DNA of 64,000 nucleotides from Aquamicrobium sp. (GCF_023954335.1 NZ_JAMLIE010000003.1:359001-423000), one strand, 5' to 3'; positions 15,490 to 24,789 are shown, numbered from the stretch's first letter. Program-made: numbers and translations. Notes: generated from the letters alone by a model not told the origin.

Positions 15490-15972
15490 ATGACCTTCAA
15501 CCGCAGCGATCTCGGGGCGGGCGCGATCTTCGTCGCGATCGGCCTGTTCTTCGGCGTCACCACGCTGATGGATCTGGACATCGGCACCGCGCGCCGCATG
15601 GGACCGGGCTTCTTCCCGATCATGCTGTCGGGCATCCTGATCGCGCTCGGGCTCATCATCGCCCTGAAATCCGTCGGCCATGCCGACGAGGCGCGCGGGC
15701 CGCTGCCCTGGCGCGGCCTCGTCGTGCTCCTGTCGGTCCCGGTCATCTTCGGCATGCTGATCCGTCCCCTCGGCATGGCGCCGGTGCTGGCGCTCACCAC
15801 CTTCGTCACCTCTTTCGCCAGCACGCGCATGAGCCTGAAGGCGGCGGTGCTGCTGGCGCTGGGCCTCACCATCTTCTGCGTCGTGGTGTTCAATTTCGGC
15901 CTCGGCCTGCCGCTCCGGCTGTTCGGGCCGCTCGTCGAGCCGTGGACGCGGCCGATCTTCGGGGTGCGCTGA
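15490..15972 (+). CDS. tctB: Tripartite tricarboxylate transporter small membrane subunit
   Basis: 160 aa with four predicted TM helices (about 9-27, 42-61, 76-93, 118-142), the normal size and topology for TctB. The sequence RRMGPGFFPIML after TM1 is the family hallmark. It sits between tctC and tctA with one base between its stop and the tctA ATG, so it is translationally linked to the large subunit. Confidence 0.92.
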   Translation: MTFNRSDLGAGAIFVAIGLFFGVTTLMDLDIGTARRMGPGFFPIMLSGILIALGLIIALKSVGHADEARGPLPWRGLVVLLSVPVIFGMLIRPLGMAPVLALTTFVTSFASTRMSLKAAVLLALGLTIFCVVVFNFGLGLPLRLFGPLVEPWTRPIFGVR

Positions 15973-15973
15973 C

Positions 15974-17479
15974 ATGGACCTTCTGGCAAATCTCGGGCTG
16001 GGTCTTTCGGTCGCGCTCCAGCCGCACAACCTGATGTTCGCCTTTCTCGGCTGCATGCTCGGCACGCTGATCGGCGTGCTGCCCGGCATCGGCCCGACCG
16101 CGACCATCGCCATGCTGCTGCCGATCACCATGGGGCTCGACCCCGCCACCTCGCTGATCATGCTGGCCGGCATCTATTACGGAGCGCAGTATGGCGGCTC
16201 GACCACGGCGATCCTCATCAACCTGCCGGGCGAATCCTCCTCCGCCGTCACCGCCATCGACGGCTACCAGATGGCGCGGCGCGGCCGCGCCGGCGTCGCC
16301 CTCGCAACGGCCGCGCTCGGCTCGTTCTTCGCCGGCACCGTCGCCACGGTGATCCTCGTGCTGTTCGCGCCGCCGCTCGCCGCCGCGGCGCTCAATTTCG
16401 GCTCGGCCGAGTATTTCTCGCTGATGGTGCTCGGCCTCATCATGGCGGTGGCGCTGGCCCACGGCTCGATCCTAAAGGCCACCGCCATGATCGTCGTCGG
16501 CCTGCTGTTCGGCCTCGTCGGCGCCGACCTCTATTCGGGCGCGCAGCGCTTCTCCTTCGGCATTCCCGAGCTCGCGGACGAACTGAACTTCGTCGCCGTC
16601 GCCGTCGGCGTGTTCGGCATCGCCGAGATCCTGCGCAATCTCGAGAACGAGACCGACCGCGACGTGATGGTCAAGAAGGTCACCAATTTGTGGCCCTCGC
16701 GCGAGGATTTCCGCCGCATGGCCGCGCCCGTGGTGCGCGGCACCGCACTCGGCTCGATCCTCGGCGTGCTTCCCGGCGGCGGCGCGATCCTCGCCTCCTT
16801 CGCCTCCTATTCGATCGAGAAGAAGGTGTCGAAGACGCCGGAGGAATTCGGCCACGGCGCCATCGAGGGCGTCGCCGGCCCCGAAAGCGCCAACAATGCC
16901 GGCGCGCAGACCTCGTTCATCCCGATGCTGACGCTCGGCATCCCGGCCAACCCGGTGATGGCGCTGATGATCGGCGCGATGATCATCCAGGGCATCGTGC
17001 CGGGGCCGAACGTCGTCAACCAGAACCCCAGCCTGTTCTGGGGCCTGATCGCCTCGATGTGGACCGGAAACCTGATGCTGGTGCTGCTCAACCTGCCGCT
17101 GATCGGCCTGTGGGTGCGGCTGCTGACCATCCCCTACTACCTCTTGTTCCCGGCGATCATGGCCTTCGCAGCCATCGGCATCTACTCGATCAACTCCAAT
17201 CCCTTCGACCTCTACGCGCTCGCCCTGTTCGGCGCGCTCGGCTACACGCTGGTGCGCTTCGGCTGCGAGCCGGCGCCGCTGCTGCTCGGCTTCATCCTCG
17301 GGCCGATGCTGGAGGAGCACCTGCGCCGGGCGATGATCATCTCGCGCGGCGACCCGATGGTGTTCGTGACCCGGCCGATCAGCGCCACGCTCCTGGCGTT
17401 GTCGGTGATCGTGCTCGTCATCGTCCTGCTGCCGTCGGTGCGCAGGAAGCGCGAGGAGGTCTTCGTCGAGGAGGAATAG
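15974..17479 (+). CDS. tctA: Tripartite tricarboxylate transporter large membrane subunit
   Basis: 501 aa, about 11-12 TM helices. Family motifs: LGTLIGVLPGIGPTATIAML near residue 38, YYGAQYGGSTTAILINLPGE near 72, and the repeat-related GSILGVLPGGGAIL near 258. It forms the permease with TctB and is driven by an ion gradient. Last gene of the tct operon. The convergent quinone-oxidoreductase gene begins 6 bp beyond its stop, with no obvious terminator hairpin between. Confidence 0.96.
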   Translation: MDLLANLGLGLSVALQPHNLMFAFLGCMLGTLIGVLPGIGPTATIAMLLPITMGLDPATSLIMLAGIYYGAQYGGSTTAILINLPGESSSAVTAIDGYQMARRGRAGVALATAALGSFFAGTVATVILVLFAPPLAAAALNFGSAEYFSLMVLGLIMAVALAHGSILKATAMIVVGLLFGLVGADLYSGAQRFSFGIPELADELNFVAVAVGVFGIAEILRNLENETDRDVMVKKVTNLWPSREDFRRMAAPVVRGTALGSILGVLPGGGAILASFASYSIEKKVSKTPEEFGHGAIEGVAGPESANNAGAQTSFIPMLTLGIPANPVMALMIGAMIIQGIVPGPNVVNQNPSLFWGLIASMWTGNLMLVLLNLPLIGLWVRLLTIPYYLLFPAIMAFAAIGIYSINSNPFDLYALALFGALGYTLVRFGCEPAPLLLGFILGPMLEEHLRRAMIISRGDPMVFVTRPISATLLALSVIVLVIVLLPSVRRKREEVFVEEE

Positions 17480-17485
17480 AGGAGG

Positions 17486-18493
17486 TCAGGCGACGTCGAG
17501 CACGATCTTGCCGATGTGGTCGCCTTCCTCCATCCGCTCATGGGCGCGCCACGCTTCCTTGAGCGGGAAGATCATGTCCATCACCGGCGCGATCGTCCGC
17601 GCGCCAAGGAGCGGCCACACCTTCTGCTCGAGCTCGGCGGCGATCTGCGCCTTGAACTCGACGGAACGCGGCCTGAGCGTCGAGCCGGTATGCGTCAGCC
17701 GCTTGACCATCAGCCGGGCCACGTCGGCCTCGGCCTTGGCCCCGCCCAGCGTCGCGATCTGGACGATGCGGCCGTCGACGGCCGCCGCCGCGTAGTTGCG
17801 CGAGACGTAGTCGCCGCCAACCATGTCGAGGATGACGTCGACACCCTTGCCGCCGGTCTCGTCGCGGATGACGCGGACGAAATCCTCCTCGCGATAGTTG
17901 ATCGCGCGCGCCGCGCCGAGGCGCACGCAGGCCTCGCATTTCTCTGCCGAGCCGGCGGTGGTGAAGACGCGCGCGCCGAAGGCGGCGGCGAGTTGGATCG
18001 CCGTGGTGCCGATGCCCGACGAGCCGCCATGGACGAGGAAGGCCTCGCCGGCCGCGAGCCCGCCGCGCTGGAAGACGTTGTGCCAGACGGTGAAGAAGGT
18101 CTCTGGGATAGCCGCCGCCTCGGTCAGGGTGAAGCCGGCCGGAACCGGCAGCGCGTTCGTCTCGTGCACGGTGACATACTGGGCATAGCCGCCGCCGGCG
18201 GTGAGCGCGGCGACCCGGTCGCCGATGCGCCAGCGCCCCGCCCCCTCGCCGATAACGACGACCTCGCCCGCGACTTCGAGGCCCGGCAGGTCGGATGCGC
18301 CGGCCGGCGGCGGATAGGCGCCCTGGCGTTGCAGCACGTCGGGCCGGTTGACGCCGGCCGCGCGCACACGGATCAGGATTTCCCCCGGCCCCGGCTGCGG
18401 CACTGGCCGGCTTTCCGGCTTCAGCACCAGCGGTCCGCCCGGCTCGGAAATCGCGATCGCCGTCATCGTCTCGGGAAGTGCCTTGGTCGCCAT
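17486..18493 (-). CDS. Zinc-free quinone oxidoreductase-like MDR protein (NAD(P)H)
   Basis: 335 aa medium-chain dehydrogenase/reductase. The GroES-like N-terminal domain has VRAAGVNRPDVLQRQGAYPPP, typical of the zeta-crystallin/PIG3-like subgroup. The Rossmann part has LVHGGSSGIGTTAIQLA (about 151-167). No structural-zinc cysteine cluster is present. Reduces quinones or related enones with NADPH in the cytoplasm. The ATG at 18493 is chosen because the conserved domain starts soon after; the frame remains open far upstream only because of the high GC. Confidence 0.9.
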   Translation of the reverse strand: MATKALPETMTAIAISEPGGPLVLKPESRPVPQPGPGEILIRVRAAGVNRPDVLQRQGAYPPPAGASDLPGLEVAGEVVVIGEGAGRWRIGDRVAALTAGGGYAQYVTVHETNALPVPAGFTLTEAAAIPETFFTVWHNVFQRGGLAAGEAFLVHGGSSGIGTTAIQLAAAFGARVFTTAGSAEKCEACVRLGAARAINYREEDFVRVIRDETGGKGVDVILDMVGGDYVSRNYAAAAVDGRIVQIATLGGAKAEADVARLMVKRLTHTGSTLRPRSVEFKAQIAAELEQKVWPLLGARTIAPVMDMIFPLKEAWRAHERMEEGDHIGKIVLDVA

Positions 18494-18601
18494 CCGTATC
18501 TCGTCCTCCGTGCATCGGCTCCCCTGATAGGGAGCGGTTTGCCCCTGCCGGCCCTCTTTATGTACACTGATGCCGGGCAAGGCAAAGCGAAGGACGAGAA
18601 A

Positions 18602-18793
18602 ATGGCGCTGTTCGACGACGAACCCTTGAAACCGCGGCGCATTCACGAGATCGGGCAGGACCTGTCGCTGCTCTCGGTCGACGAGCTGCAGGAGCGGATC
18701 GGCCAGCTGCAGGCCGAGATCGGCCGGCTGGAGGGCGAGCTTCAGGCCAAGGGCTCGACCCGGCAGGCGGCCGAGGCGCTGTTCCGGCGCTGA
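18602..18793 (+). CDS. DUF1192 small protein
   Basis: 63 aa, acidic start (MALFDDEPLKPR) and a central heptad region LSVDELQERIGQLQAEIGRLEGEL predicted to be a short coiled coil. This fits the DUF1192 family, widespread in Alphaproteobacteria and of unknown function. It is divergent from the quinone-oxidoreductase gene with a 108-bp shared upstream region. ATG at 18602; AAGGACGAG precedes it. Confidence 0.85.
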   Translation: MALFDDEPLKPRRIHEIGQDLSLLSVDELQERIGQLQAEIGRLEGELQAKGSTRQAAEALFRR

Positions 18794-18949
18794 CCCCGCG
18801 CGGCGCGGGAAGCGGCGCATCGGGCGAATGTTTCGACGCTTTGCGACTCGATGTCGTAAACATGTGAGCGGCCGGCTCGAAAATCCGCCAGATTTCGCCC
18901 CGAATCGGAGAAGAGAGACCGGAATCGGCCGGCCGCACGCGGAGACCCC

Positions 18950-20233
18950 ATGCTCGCCACCTATCGTTCGATCTTCTCGCTTCTCGGCGGCACCGCGTTC
19001 CTGCTCGCGGCATCGGGCCTGCACAGCCTGCTCCTGCCGCTGCGCGGCCAGGAGGAAGGCTTCTCCACCACCTCGCTCGGCCTGCTCGGCACGGCCTGGG
19101 CCGGTGGCTTCGTTGCCGGTTGCTATTTCGCGCCGTTCCTGGTGCGCAAGGTCGGGCATATCCGCGCCTTCGCCTCCTTCGCCGCATCGGGCGCCATCGT
19201 CGCGCTCACCACCGGGCTGTGGATCGACGAGGCGATCTGGATCGCGCTCCGCGCCGCCACCGGCTTCACCATGGCCGGCGCGTTCATGGTCATCGAGAGC
19301 TGGCTGAACGAGCGCGCCACCAACGAGAACCGCGGCACCGTGTTCGGCCTCTACATGATGGTCACCTACGGCGCGATCACCGCCGGGCAGATGCTGGTCG
19401 CCGTCAGCGGCGTGTCCAGCGCCGCGCCCTTCATGCTGGCCGGCATGCTGTTCTGCGCCTCGCTGATCCCGACCGCGATCTCGTCGGCCGCCACGCCGCA
19501 GCCGCTGGCCAGCGTCCGGCTCGACCTTTCCGGGCTCTACGCCAATTCGCCGGTGGCGGCGGTCGGCTGCCTGCTCGTCGGCATCGCCAACGGCGCCTGG
19601 GGCACGCTCGGCGCGGTCTATGGCGCGCGCGCCGGCATCTCCTCCTTTGAGATCGCGTCGATGATGAGCATCGTCGTCATCGCCGGCGCTCTGGCCCAGC
19701 TTCCGGTCGGCCGCATCTCCGACCGCACCGACCGGCGCTACGTCCTGTCGGCCGCCGCCTTCGGCGCGGCGCTGTTCGCGTTGGCGCTGTTCGCCTTCGC
19801 CCCGCGCTCGGGCCCGGTGATCCTCGCCCTGACGGCGGGCTACGGCGCGCTCGCCTACACGCTCTATTCGATCGCCGTCGCCCATGCCAACGACCACGCC
19901 AGCCCGGAGGATTTCGTCAAGGTCTCGGGCGGCCTTCTCCTGCTCTACGGCTTCGGCACCATGATCGGCCCGCTGGTCGGCGCGTTCCTGATGGACCGCA
20001 TGCGGCCCGACAGCCTGTTCCTCGCCACCGCCGCGCCGCATTTCGCGCTCGGCGTCTACGGGCTGGTGCGCGCCCGCATCCGCCCGCCGGTCCCGGTCGC
20101 GGACCGCGAGGCGTTCAAGACGCTGCCGGCCGAGCGCGCGGTGACGCCGCAGGCGGTGCTGCTCGATCCGCGCAGCGAGCAGGAGGGCGACAACGGCAAC
20201 GACCCGGAGGCGATGAAGCCGGCGGCGGAATAA
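18950..20233 (+). CDS. MFS transporter, YcaD-like
   Basis: 427 aa with twelve predicted TM helices and the MFS loop-2/3 patterns (GRISDRTDRRYVLS after TM8). The N-terminal motif SLLLPLRGQEEGFS and the IESWLNERATNENRG stretch after TM4 are hallmarks of the YcaD-like MFS subgroup. The substrate is unknown. The hydrophilic 50-residue C-terminal tail is acidic. Monocistronic by spacing. Confidence 0.88.
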   Translation: MLATYRSIFSLLGGTAFLLAASGLHSLLLPLRGQEEGFSTTSLGLLGTAWAGGFVAGCYFAPFLVRKVGHIRAFASFAASGAIVALTTGLWIDEAIWIALRAATGFTMAGAFMVIESWLNERATNENRGTVFGLYMMVTYGAITAGQMLVAVSGVSSAAPFMLAGMLFCASLIPTAISSAATPQPLASVRLDLSGLYANSPVAAVGCLLVGIANGAWGTLGAVYGARAGISSFEIASMMSIVVIAGALAQLPVGRISDRTDRRYVLSAAAFGAALFALALFAFAPRSGPVILALTAGYGALAYTLYSIAVAHANDHASPEDFVKVSGGLLLLYGFGTMIGPLVGAFLMDRMRPDSLFLATAAPHFALGVYGLVRARIRPPVPVADREAFKTLPAERAVTPQAVLLDPRSEQEGDNGNDPEAMKPAAE

Positions 20234-20234
20234 C

Positions 20235-20280
20235 GCATGCCTCCCGAAGGTGGGACCCGGTTTCGGGATAAAGGCATGCG
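20235..20280. repeat. Rhizobial-type palindrome after the MFS gene
   Basis: Outer arms GCATGCCT and AGGCATGC surround CCCGAA...TTTCGGG. Palindromes of this composition recur downstream of genes in rhizobial genomes and may act as terminators or mRNA stabilisers. Confidence 0.6.
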
Positions 20281-20340
20281 CAAAAAAACAAGCCCACCTT
20301 TGCCGTTGCCTTGACGCCCGCGGCGCGACACTATCGGGCC

Positions 20341-20604
20341 ATGACCCAGCCCGACGCGTTCATGGCCATCTCCGACGCCCACCGCCGCCGCCTGCTCGAG
20401 GAACTGCGCCGCGGGCCGAAGACGGTCAACCAACTGGCCGCCACGCTGCCGGTGTCGCGCCCGGCGGTGTCGCAGCACCTGAAGGTGCTGCTCGACGCCG
20501 GGCTGGTCGGCGTCCGCGCCGAGGGCACGCGGCGCATCTACGCGCTCGCCGGCGACGGCTTCCTCGGGCTCAACATCTGGCTCGACCAGTTCTGGGAAGC
20601 CTGA
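20341..20604 (+). CDS. ArsR-family winged-helix regulator
   Basis: 87 aa, little more than the DNA-binding domain. ISDAHRRRLLEELRRGPKTVNQLA is helix 1-2, LPVSRPAVSQHLKVLLDAGLV the recognition helix region, and RRIYALAGDGFLGLNIWLDQFW the wing and dimerisation tail. No metal-binding cysteines are visible, so it is of the metal-independent SdpR-like kind. The target is unknown. The ATG at 20341 is preferred over an upstream TTG in the same frame. Confidence 0.85.
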   Translation: MTQPDAFMAISDAHRRRLLEELRRGPKTVNQLAATLPVSRPAVSQHLKVLLDAGLVGVRAEGTRRIYALAGDGFLGLNIWLDQFWEA

Positions 20605-20629
20605 ACCCCACCCATCGGACAACCGGCCT

Positions 20630-20664
20630 CAAATAAAAAGCCGGCGGCGATATCGCCACCGGCA
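20630..20664 (-). terminator. Intrinsic terminator of the DUF465 gene
   Basis: On the minus strand GCCGGTGGCGA pairs with TCGCCGCCGGC and is followed by TTTTTATTTG. It lies just past the stop at 20691 and between convergent genes. Confidence 0.85.
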
Positions 20665-20690
20665 TGGTCCGGGTTTCATGTCTGCAAGGA

Positions 20691-20867
20691 TCAGTGCTGG
20701 GTCGGCACCTGAAGCCGCTCGATCTCGTCCTTGATGGCCAGCTTGCGTCTTTTCAGCCGGGCGATCTCGAGATCGTCGACAGACGGATGCGCCATTGCCT
20801 CATCGAGCTGTCGGTCGAGGTCGCCGTGCTTGCGCTGCAGTTCCGCAAGATGGGATGTAAGAGACAT
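20691..20867 (-). CDS. DUF465/YdcH-like small helical protein
   Basis: 58 aa, almost entirely one charged helical hairpin: SLTSHLAELQRKHGDLDRQLDEAM, then IARLKRRKLAIKDEIERL. This is the DUF465 (YdcH) pattern, common in Alphaproteobacteria and of unknown function. The start is the second Met (20867), at the family's MSLTSHL beginning with AGGGAG upstream. A second DUF465 gene lies divergently at 21096. Confidence 0.85.
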   Translation of the reverse strand: MSLTSHLAELQRKHGDLDRQLDEAMAHPSVDDLEIARLKRRKLAIKDEIERLQVPTQH

Positions 20868-21095
20868 GATAGGCTCTCCCTTCAAGGTTGCGTCATCGCA
20901 CCGTCATCGGCACCCGCCGCGGGCCACCGGACATGACGGCGCAATGACAGTGTGCCACTGTTTTATCCGGCTGTCGAATGCGGCATTGTGGCTTTTCCCG
21001 CCGAGGTTAAACGTGTTATTAAACTCGGGCGCGCGGTCCCGCCGCGGGCGACAGCCAGCAAGGCGCGCAGCGCCGCACTCTTCAGACGGACCAGC

Positions 21096-21299
21096 ATGTC
21101 GGAACAGGAACAGGCCGAGATTCGTCTCGAGTTTGCCAAGCTCAAGCAGGATCACACGGATTTCGACGCCGCGATCAACGCGATGATCGCCATGGGCTGC
21201 GATGCCCTCCAGATCCAGCGGATGAAGAAGAAGAAGCTGGCGCTGAAGGACAAGCTCAAGGAGCTTGAGGACCGGATCATCCCCGACATCATCGCCTGA
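21096..21299 (+). CDS. DUF465/YdcH-like small helical protein, second copy
   Basis: 67 aa with the same helical-hairpin design as the neighbour on the other strand: [23 protein letters not shown], then [21 protein letters not shown]. The DUF465 signature K.LALKD matches. It precedes purE by 38 bp and could be co-transcribed with purEK, an arrangement I recall in other Hyphomicrobiales. Function unknown. Confidence 0.85.
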   Translation: MSEQEQAEIRLEFAKLKQDHTDFDAAINAMIAMGCDALQIQRMKKKKLALKDKLKELEDRIIPDIIA

Positions 21300-21337
21300 C
21301 CCGGCGCTTTGCCGGACGCCCATTCTCGGAGACTTTC

Positions 21338-21835
21338 ATGGCCGGTTCCGCACCCGAAATCGCCATCATCATGGGCAGCCAGTCCGACTGGGCGACGATG
21401 CGCCACGCGGCCGAGACGCTAGACGCGCTCGGCGTCGCCCACGAGGATTTGATCGTCTCGGCCCACCGCACGCCCAAGCGCCTCTACGACTTCGCCACCG
21501 GCGCCAAGGCAGCCGGCTACAGGGTCGTCATCGCCGGGGCTGGCGGCGCCGCCCACCTGCCCGGCATGACCGCGGCGCTGACGCCGCTGCCGGTCTTCGG
21601 CGTTCCGGTCGAATCGAAGGCCCTTTCGGGCAAGGACTCTCTGCTTTCCATCGTCCAGATGCCCGCCGGCATCCCCGTGGGCACGCTGGCCATCGGCCGC
21701 GCCGGCGCGGTCAACGCCGCGCTCCTCGCCGCCTCGGTGCTGGCGCTTTCCGACCCGACCCTCGCCCAGCGGCTCGACGCCTGGCGCGCGGCGCAGACCG
21801 AAGGCGTCGCCCTCTACCCGGGCGACGAGACATGA
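21338..21835 (+). CDS. purE: N5-carboxyaminoimidazole ribonucleotide mutase
   Basis: 165 aa. Class I PurE moves the carboxyl group from N5 to C4 of the imidazole in purine synthesis. Signatures: [12 protein letters not shown] (9-20), the SAHRTP loop with catalytic His (about 44-49), [11 protein letters not shown] (about 71-81). Its TGA overlaps the ATG of purK (ATGA), so PurE and PurK are made together. Confidence 0.97.
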   Translation: MAGSAPEIAIIMGSQSDWATMRHAAETLDALGVAHEDLIVSAHRTPKRLYDFATGAKAAGYRVVIAGAGGAAHLPGMTAALTPLPVFGVPVESKALSGKDSLLSIVQMPAGIPVGTLAIGRAGAVNAALLAASVLALSDPTLAQRLDAWRAAQTEGVALYPGDET

Positions 21836-22917
21836 GCGCGCCGCTCGCGCCCGGCGAGGCCATCGGCATCGTCGGCGGCGGCCAGCTCGGCCGCATGCTG
21901 GCCATGGCCGCCGCGCGCCTCGGCTACCGCACCGCAATCCTCGAGCCGCAGGCCGACTGCCCGGCGGCGCAGGTCGCCAACCGGCAGATCGCCGCCGCTT
22001 ACGACGACCCCGGCGCGCTCGCAGAGCTCGCGCGCCTCTGCGCCGTCGTCACCTACGAGTTCGAGAACGTGCCGGTCGCCGCCGCCGAGCGGCTGGCGGC
22101 GGCCGTTCCCGTCTTCCCGCCGCCGCGCGCGCTCGAGGTCGCGCAGGACCGCCTGACCGAGAAGGCCGCGATCAACGCCATGGGCATCGGCACGGCCCGC
22201 TTCGTCGCCGTCGACAGCGACGAAGACCTCGCCGCCGGCCTTGCCGCGTTCGGCGGCGAGGGCGTGCTCAAGACCCGCCGCCTCGGCTATGACGGCAAGG
22301 GCCAGCGCGTGTTCCGACGCGGCCCGGAGGATCAAGTGCAGGGCGTCTTCGCCGCCATGGGCTCCGTGCCGCTGATCCTCGAGGCGCTGGTACCGTTCGC
22401 GCGCGAGATCTCGGTGATCGCCGCGCGCGGCCGTGACGGCAAGACCGTGGCCTACGACCCGGCCGAGAACGTCCATCGCGACGGCATCCTCCACACCTCC
22501 ACCGTGCCGGCCGCCGCCGCGCCGGAAACGCTCGCCGCCGCGCGCGAGGCGGCCGCCGCCATCCTCGATGGGCTCGGCTATGTCGGCGTCGTCGGCGTCG
22601 AGTTCTTCGTGCTGGCGGATGGCGAGGTGCTGGTCAACGAGATCGCGCCGCGCGTCCACAATTCCGGCCACTGGACCGAGGCCGCCTGCGCCGTCTCGCA
22701 GTTCGAGCAGCACATCCGCGCCATAGCCGGCCTGGCTCTCGGCGATCCCGCGCGCCACAGCGACTGCGTGATGGAGAACCTGATCGGCGACGCCGTCGCC
22801 CGCGTGCCGCAACTGCTTCGCGAGAAGGACGTCGTCGTCCACCTCTACGGCAAGGCCGAGGCCCGCCCCGGCCGCAAGATGGGCCATTTCACCCGCATCA
22901 TGCCGCCGCGGGGATAG
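21832..22917 (+). CDS. purK: N5-carboxyaminoimidazole ribonucleotide synthetase
   Basis: 361 aa ATP-grasp enzyme that carboxylates AIR with bicarbonate and ATP to give the PurE substrate. Visible: N-terminal [17 protein letters not shown], the Rossmann EPQADCPA segment, [10 protein letters not shown], and the ATP-grasp core [37 protein letters not shown]. Normal length for the family. Confidence 0.97.
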   Translation: MSAPLAPGEAIGIVGGGQLGRMLAMAAARLGYRTAILEPQADCPAAQVANRQIAAAYDDPGALAELARLCAVVTYEFENVPVAAAERLAAAVPVFPPPRALEVAQDRLTEKAAINAMGIGTARFVAVDSDEDLAAGLAAFGGEGVLKTRRLGYDGKGQRVFRRGPEDQVQGVFAAMGSVPLILEALVPFAREISVIAARGRDGKTVAYDPAENVHRDGILHTSTVPAAAAPETLAAAREAAAAILDGLGYVGVVGVEFFVLADGEVLVNEIAPRVHNSGHWTEAACAVSQFEQHIRAIAGLALGDPARHSDCVMENLIGDAVARVPQLLREKDVVVHLYGKAEARPGRKMGHFTRIMPPRG

Positions 22918-22973
22918 CACCGGCCTCGCGCCGCAACACCTCGGTTCGCGGACGTCGGCGCCGCCCCTCACCT

Positions 22974-23088
22974 GCCTGCCGGCATCCTCTCCCCGTAAAC
23001 GGGGAGAGGAGACACTGCCGCAGCGCCGCCGCATTCCCTTCTCCCCGTTCACGGGGAGAAGGTGGCCCGAAGGGCCGGATGAGGGGCA
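22974..23088. repeat. Palindromic intergenic repeat, short form
   Basis: Two hairpins built on CTCTCCCCGTAAACGGGGAGAG and TTCTCCCCGTTCACGGGGAGAA are bounded by CCCCTCA and its complement TGAGGGG. Related, longer copies lie at 41.6 and 60.6 kb. Between purK and the LysE-type gene. Confidence 0.85.
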
Positions 23089-23192
23089 GCGCGGCATTCC
23101 TCCCGTTGCTGATCCCCTCGCCGCACATTCGCCGCTTGCATCCCGCCGCCGCCTGTGGATTGCTTCCCGCGACCACTCACGGAGATCCCGCC

Positions 23193-23825
23193 ATGTCGTT
23201 CGAGCTATGGGCCGCCTTCGCGCTCGCATCCGCGATCGTCGTCCTGATTCCGGGACCGACCGTGCTGCTCGTCATCTCCTATGCGCTCGGCCACGGCCGC
23301 CGGCCGGCGCTGGCCATCGTCGCCGGCGTCGCGCTCGGCGACTTCACCGCCATGACCGCCTCGATCCTCGGCGTCGGCGCGCTGCTCGCCGCCTCGGCGA
23401 CGCTGTTCACCGCCCTGAAGTGGATCGGCGCGGCCTATCTCGTCTATCTCGGCATCAGGCTGTGGCGCGCGCCCGTCATGGAACCGGCGGCGCCCGGCGC
23501 GCCGGCGCAGGCGCTCCATACGCGCCGCGCCTTCTTCCACGCCTATGTCGTGACGGCGCTGAACCCGAAGAGCATCGTCTTCTTCGTCGCCTTCCTGCCG
23601 CAGTTCCTCGACCCTGCCGGCAACGTCGCGCTCCAGCTCGTCGCCTTCGAGGCCACCTTCCTCGTCCTCGCCACGCTGAACGCCGCCGCCTATGCGCTGA
23701 TGGCGTCGATGGCGCGGGGCGCGATCCGCAAGCCGGCGGTCCAGAAGGCGGTGAACCGCGCCGGCGGCTCGCTGATGATCGGCGCCGGGCTGCTCGCGGC
23801 GAGCTGGCGCCGGGCCGCGGCCTGA
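23193..23825 (+). CDS. LysE/RhtB-family amino-acid exporter
   Basis: 210 aa, six predicted TM helices. The RhtB/LysE signature is clear: IPGPTVLLVISYALGHGRR (19-37), GDFTAMTASILGVG, the YLVYLGIRLWR loop, and ALNPKSIVFFVAFLPQF (about 121-137). Exports an amino acid or homoserine-lactone-like compound; the substrate is not predictable. The ATG at 23193 follows CGGAGATCCCGCC. Confidence 0.92.
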   Translation: MSFELWAAFALASAIVVLIPGPTVLLVISYALGHGRRPALAIVAGVALGDFTAMTASILGVGALLAASATLFTALKWIGAAYLVYLGIRLWRAPVMEPAAPGAPAQALHTRRAFFHAYVVTALNPKSIVFFVAFLPQFLDPAGNVALQLVAFEATFLVLATLNAAAYALMASMARGAIRKPAVQKAVNRAGGSLMIGAGLLAASWRRAAA

Positions 23826-23862
23826 ATCCGGCTTGCAGCGCCCGAATCCCTACGCCCGGCGG

Positions 23863-23891
23863 TTGACAGCCCGTCATGCCGTCGTTTAAGA
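23863..23891 (+). promoter_or_regulatory. Housekeeping promoter of rpmJ
   Basis: TTGACA (23863-23868), 17-nt spacer, TTAAGA (23886-23891); consensus -35 and a plausible -10, about 90 nt before the rpmJ start. Confidence 0.5.
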
Positions 23892-23980
23892 GCCATTCCG
23901 GATCTGGCGCGCCACTCCTTCATGGAGAGAGCGCGCCTTTACGTTGGCCCGTCAGGGCATCAGGAAAACGGGCTGCACCG

Positions 23981-24106
23981 ATGAAGATCAAGAACTCGCT
24001 CAAGGCGCTCAAGGCGCGTCACCGCGACAACCGGCTGGTTCGCCGCAAGGGCCGCGTCTACATCATCAACAAGACCGCGCCGCGCTTCAAGGCCCGCCAG
24101 GGCTGA
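23981..24106 (+). CDS. rpmJ: 50S ribosomal protein L36 (cysteine-free form)
   Basis: 41 aa beginning [17 protein letters not shown] and ending [11 protein letters not shown]. This is the type of L36 that lacks the zinc-binding cysteines, usual in Alphaproteobacteria. The start at 23981 is chosen by the family N-terminus; an upstream in-frame ATG would add 35 unrelated residues. Confidence 0.95.
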   Translation: MKIKNSLKALKARHRDNRLVRRKGRVYIINKTAPRFKARQG

Positions 24107-24201
24107 GCCGGGCAGCGGAGGCCTGCGCCTCCCGCGCCGCCGCCTCGCGTTACACGCAAAATTCAGTTTGACGTTCCGTCGTGCCGGGATAGGATTCCGG
24201 C

Positions 24202-24789
24202 ATGCGGAGCGTAATGCCCATTTCCATCGCGATTCTTCTCGCGCTCGCCGTCACCGCCCCGGCGCAGACGACGGGGCATGGCGTCACCGGCCTTGCCGCC
24301 GACAACCCGCAGGCGCGGCTCGACGGGCTGTTCCACGACCTGAAGCGCGCCGGCAACGAGGCGGCGGCGCGGCAGATTTCCCAGCGCATCCGCCAGGAAT
24401 GGTCGAAATCCGGCAGCGCCACCATCGACCTTCTGATGATTCGCGCCAACAAGGCCGTCGACGACAAGAAATACGACGCGGCGCTCGACTATCTCGACGA
24501 GATCGTCACCCTCGCCCCGGCCTATGCCGAGGGCTGGAACCTGCGCGCCACCGTCCATTTCGGCCGCGACGATTACGGACGCTCGATGGCCGACATCGAC
24601 CGGGTGCTGCGGCTGGAGCCGCGCCATTTCGGCGCGCTCTCGGGCATGGCGGCGATCCTGAAGGCCACCGGCCATACCAGCGCCGCGGCCGCGGCCTATG
24701 AGCGCCTGCTCGACGTCTACCCGATGATGCGCGACGCGCAGACCGAATCCGGCAAGCTCGCCGACGAGATGGCCGGACAGGCCATATAA
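24202..24789 (+). CDS. Exported tetratricopeptide-repeat protein
   Basis: 195 aa. A signal peptide (about 1-20) is followed by a helical region and at least two TPR units (about 94-127, ALDYLDEIVTLAPAYAEGWNLRAT, and 128-161, ADIDRVLRLEPRHFGALSG). Likely periplasmic or outer-membrane-attached adaptor. Proteins of this type beside pyruvate kinase are widespread in rhizobia. No enzyme domain is present. Confidence 0.8.
   Translation: MRSVMPISIAILLALAVTAPAQTTGHGVTGLAADNPQARLDGLFHDLKRAGNEAAARQISQRIRQEWSKSGSATIDLLMIRANKAVDDKKYDAALDYLDEIVTLAPAYAEGWNLRATVHFGRDDYGRSMADIDRVLRLEPRHFGALSGMAAILKATGHTSAAAAAYERLLDVYPMMRDAQTESGKLADEMAGQAI

Noticed and set aside
14268..17320. Long minus-strand frames across tctC, tctB and tctA
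   Set aside because: Low-complexity His/Arg/Asp composition and no motifs, while the plus strand encodes a textbook TctCBA set.
21007..21022. TTAA...TTAA pair upstream of the second DUF465 gene, as a CtrA box
   Set aside because: The spacer is 8, not 7, nucleotides; CtrA spacing is strict.
24153..24177. GGAAC-N16-CGTG on the minus strand, an EcfG-like promoter
   Set aside because: The -10 is off consensus and the only downstream feature is the opposite strand of rpmJ; no transcript unit would be served.
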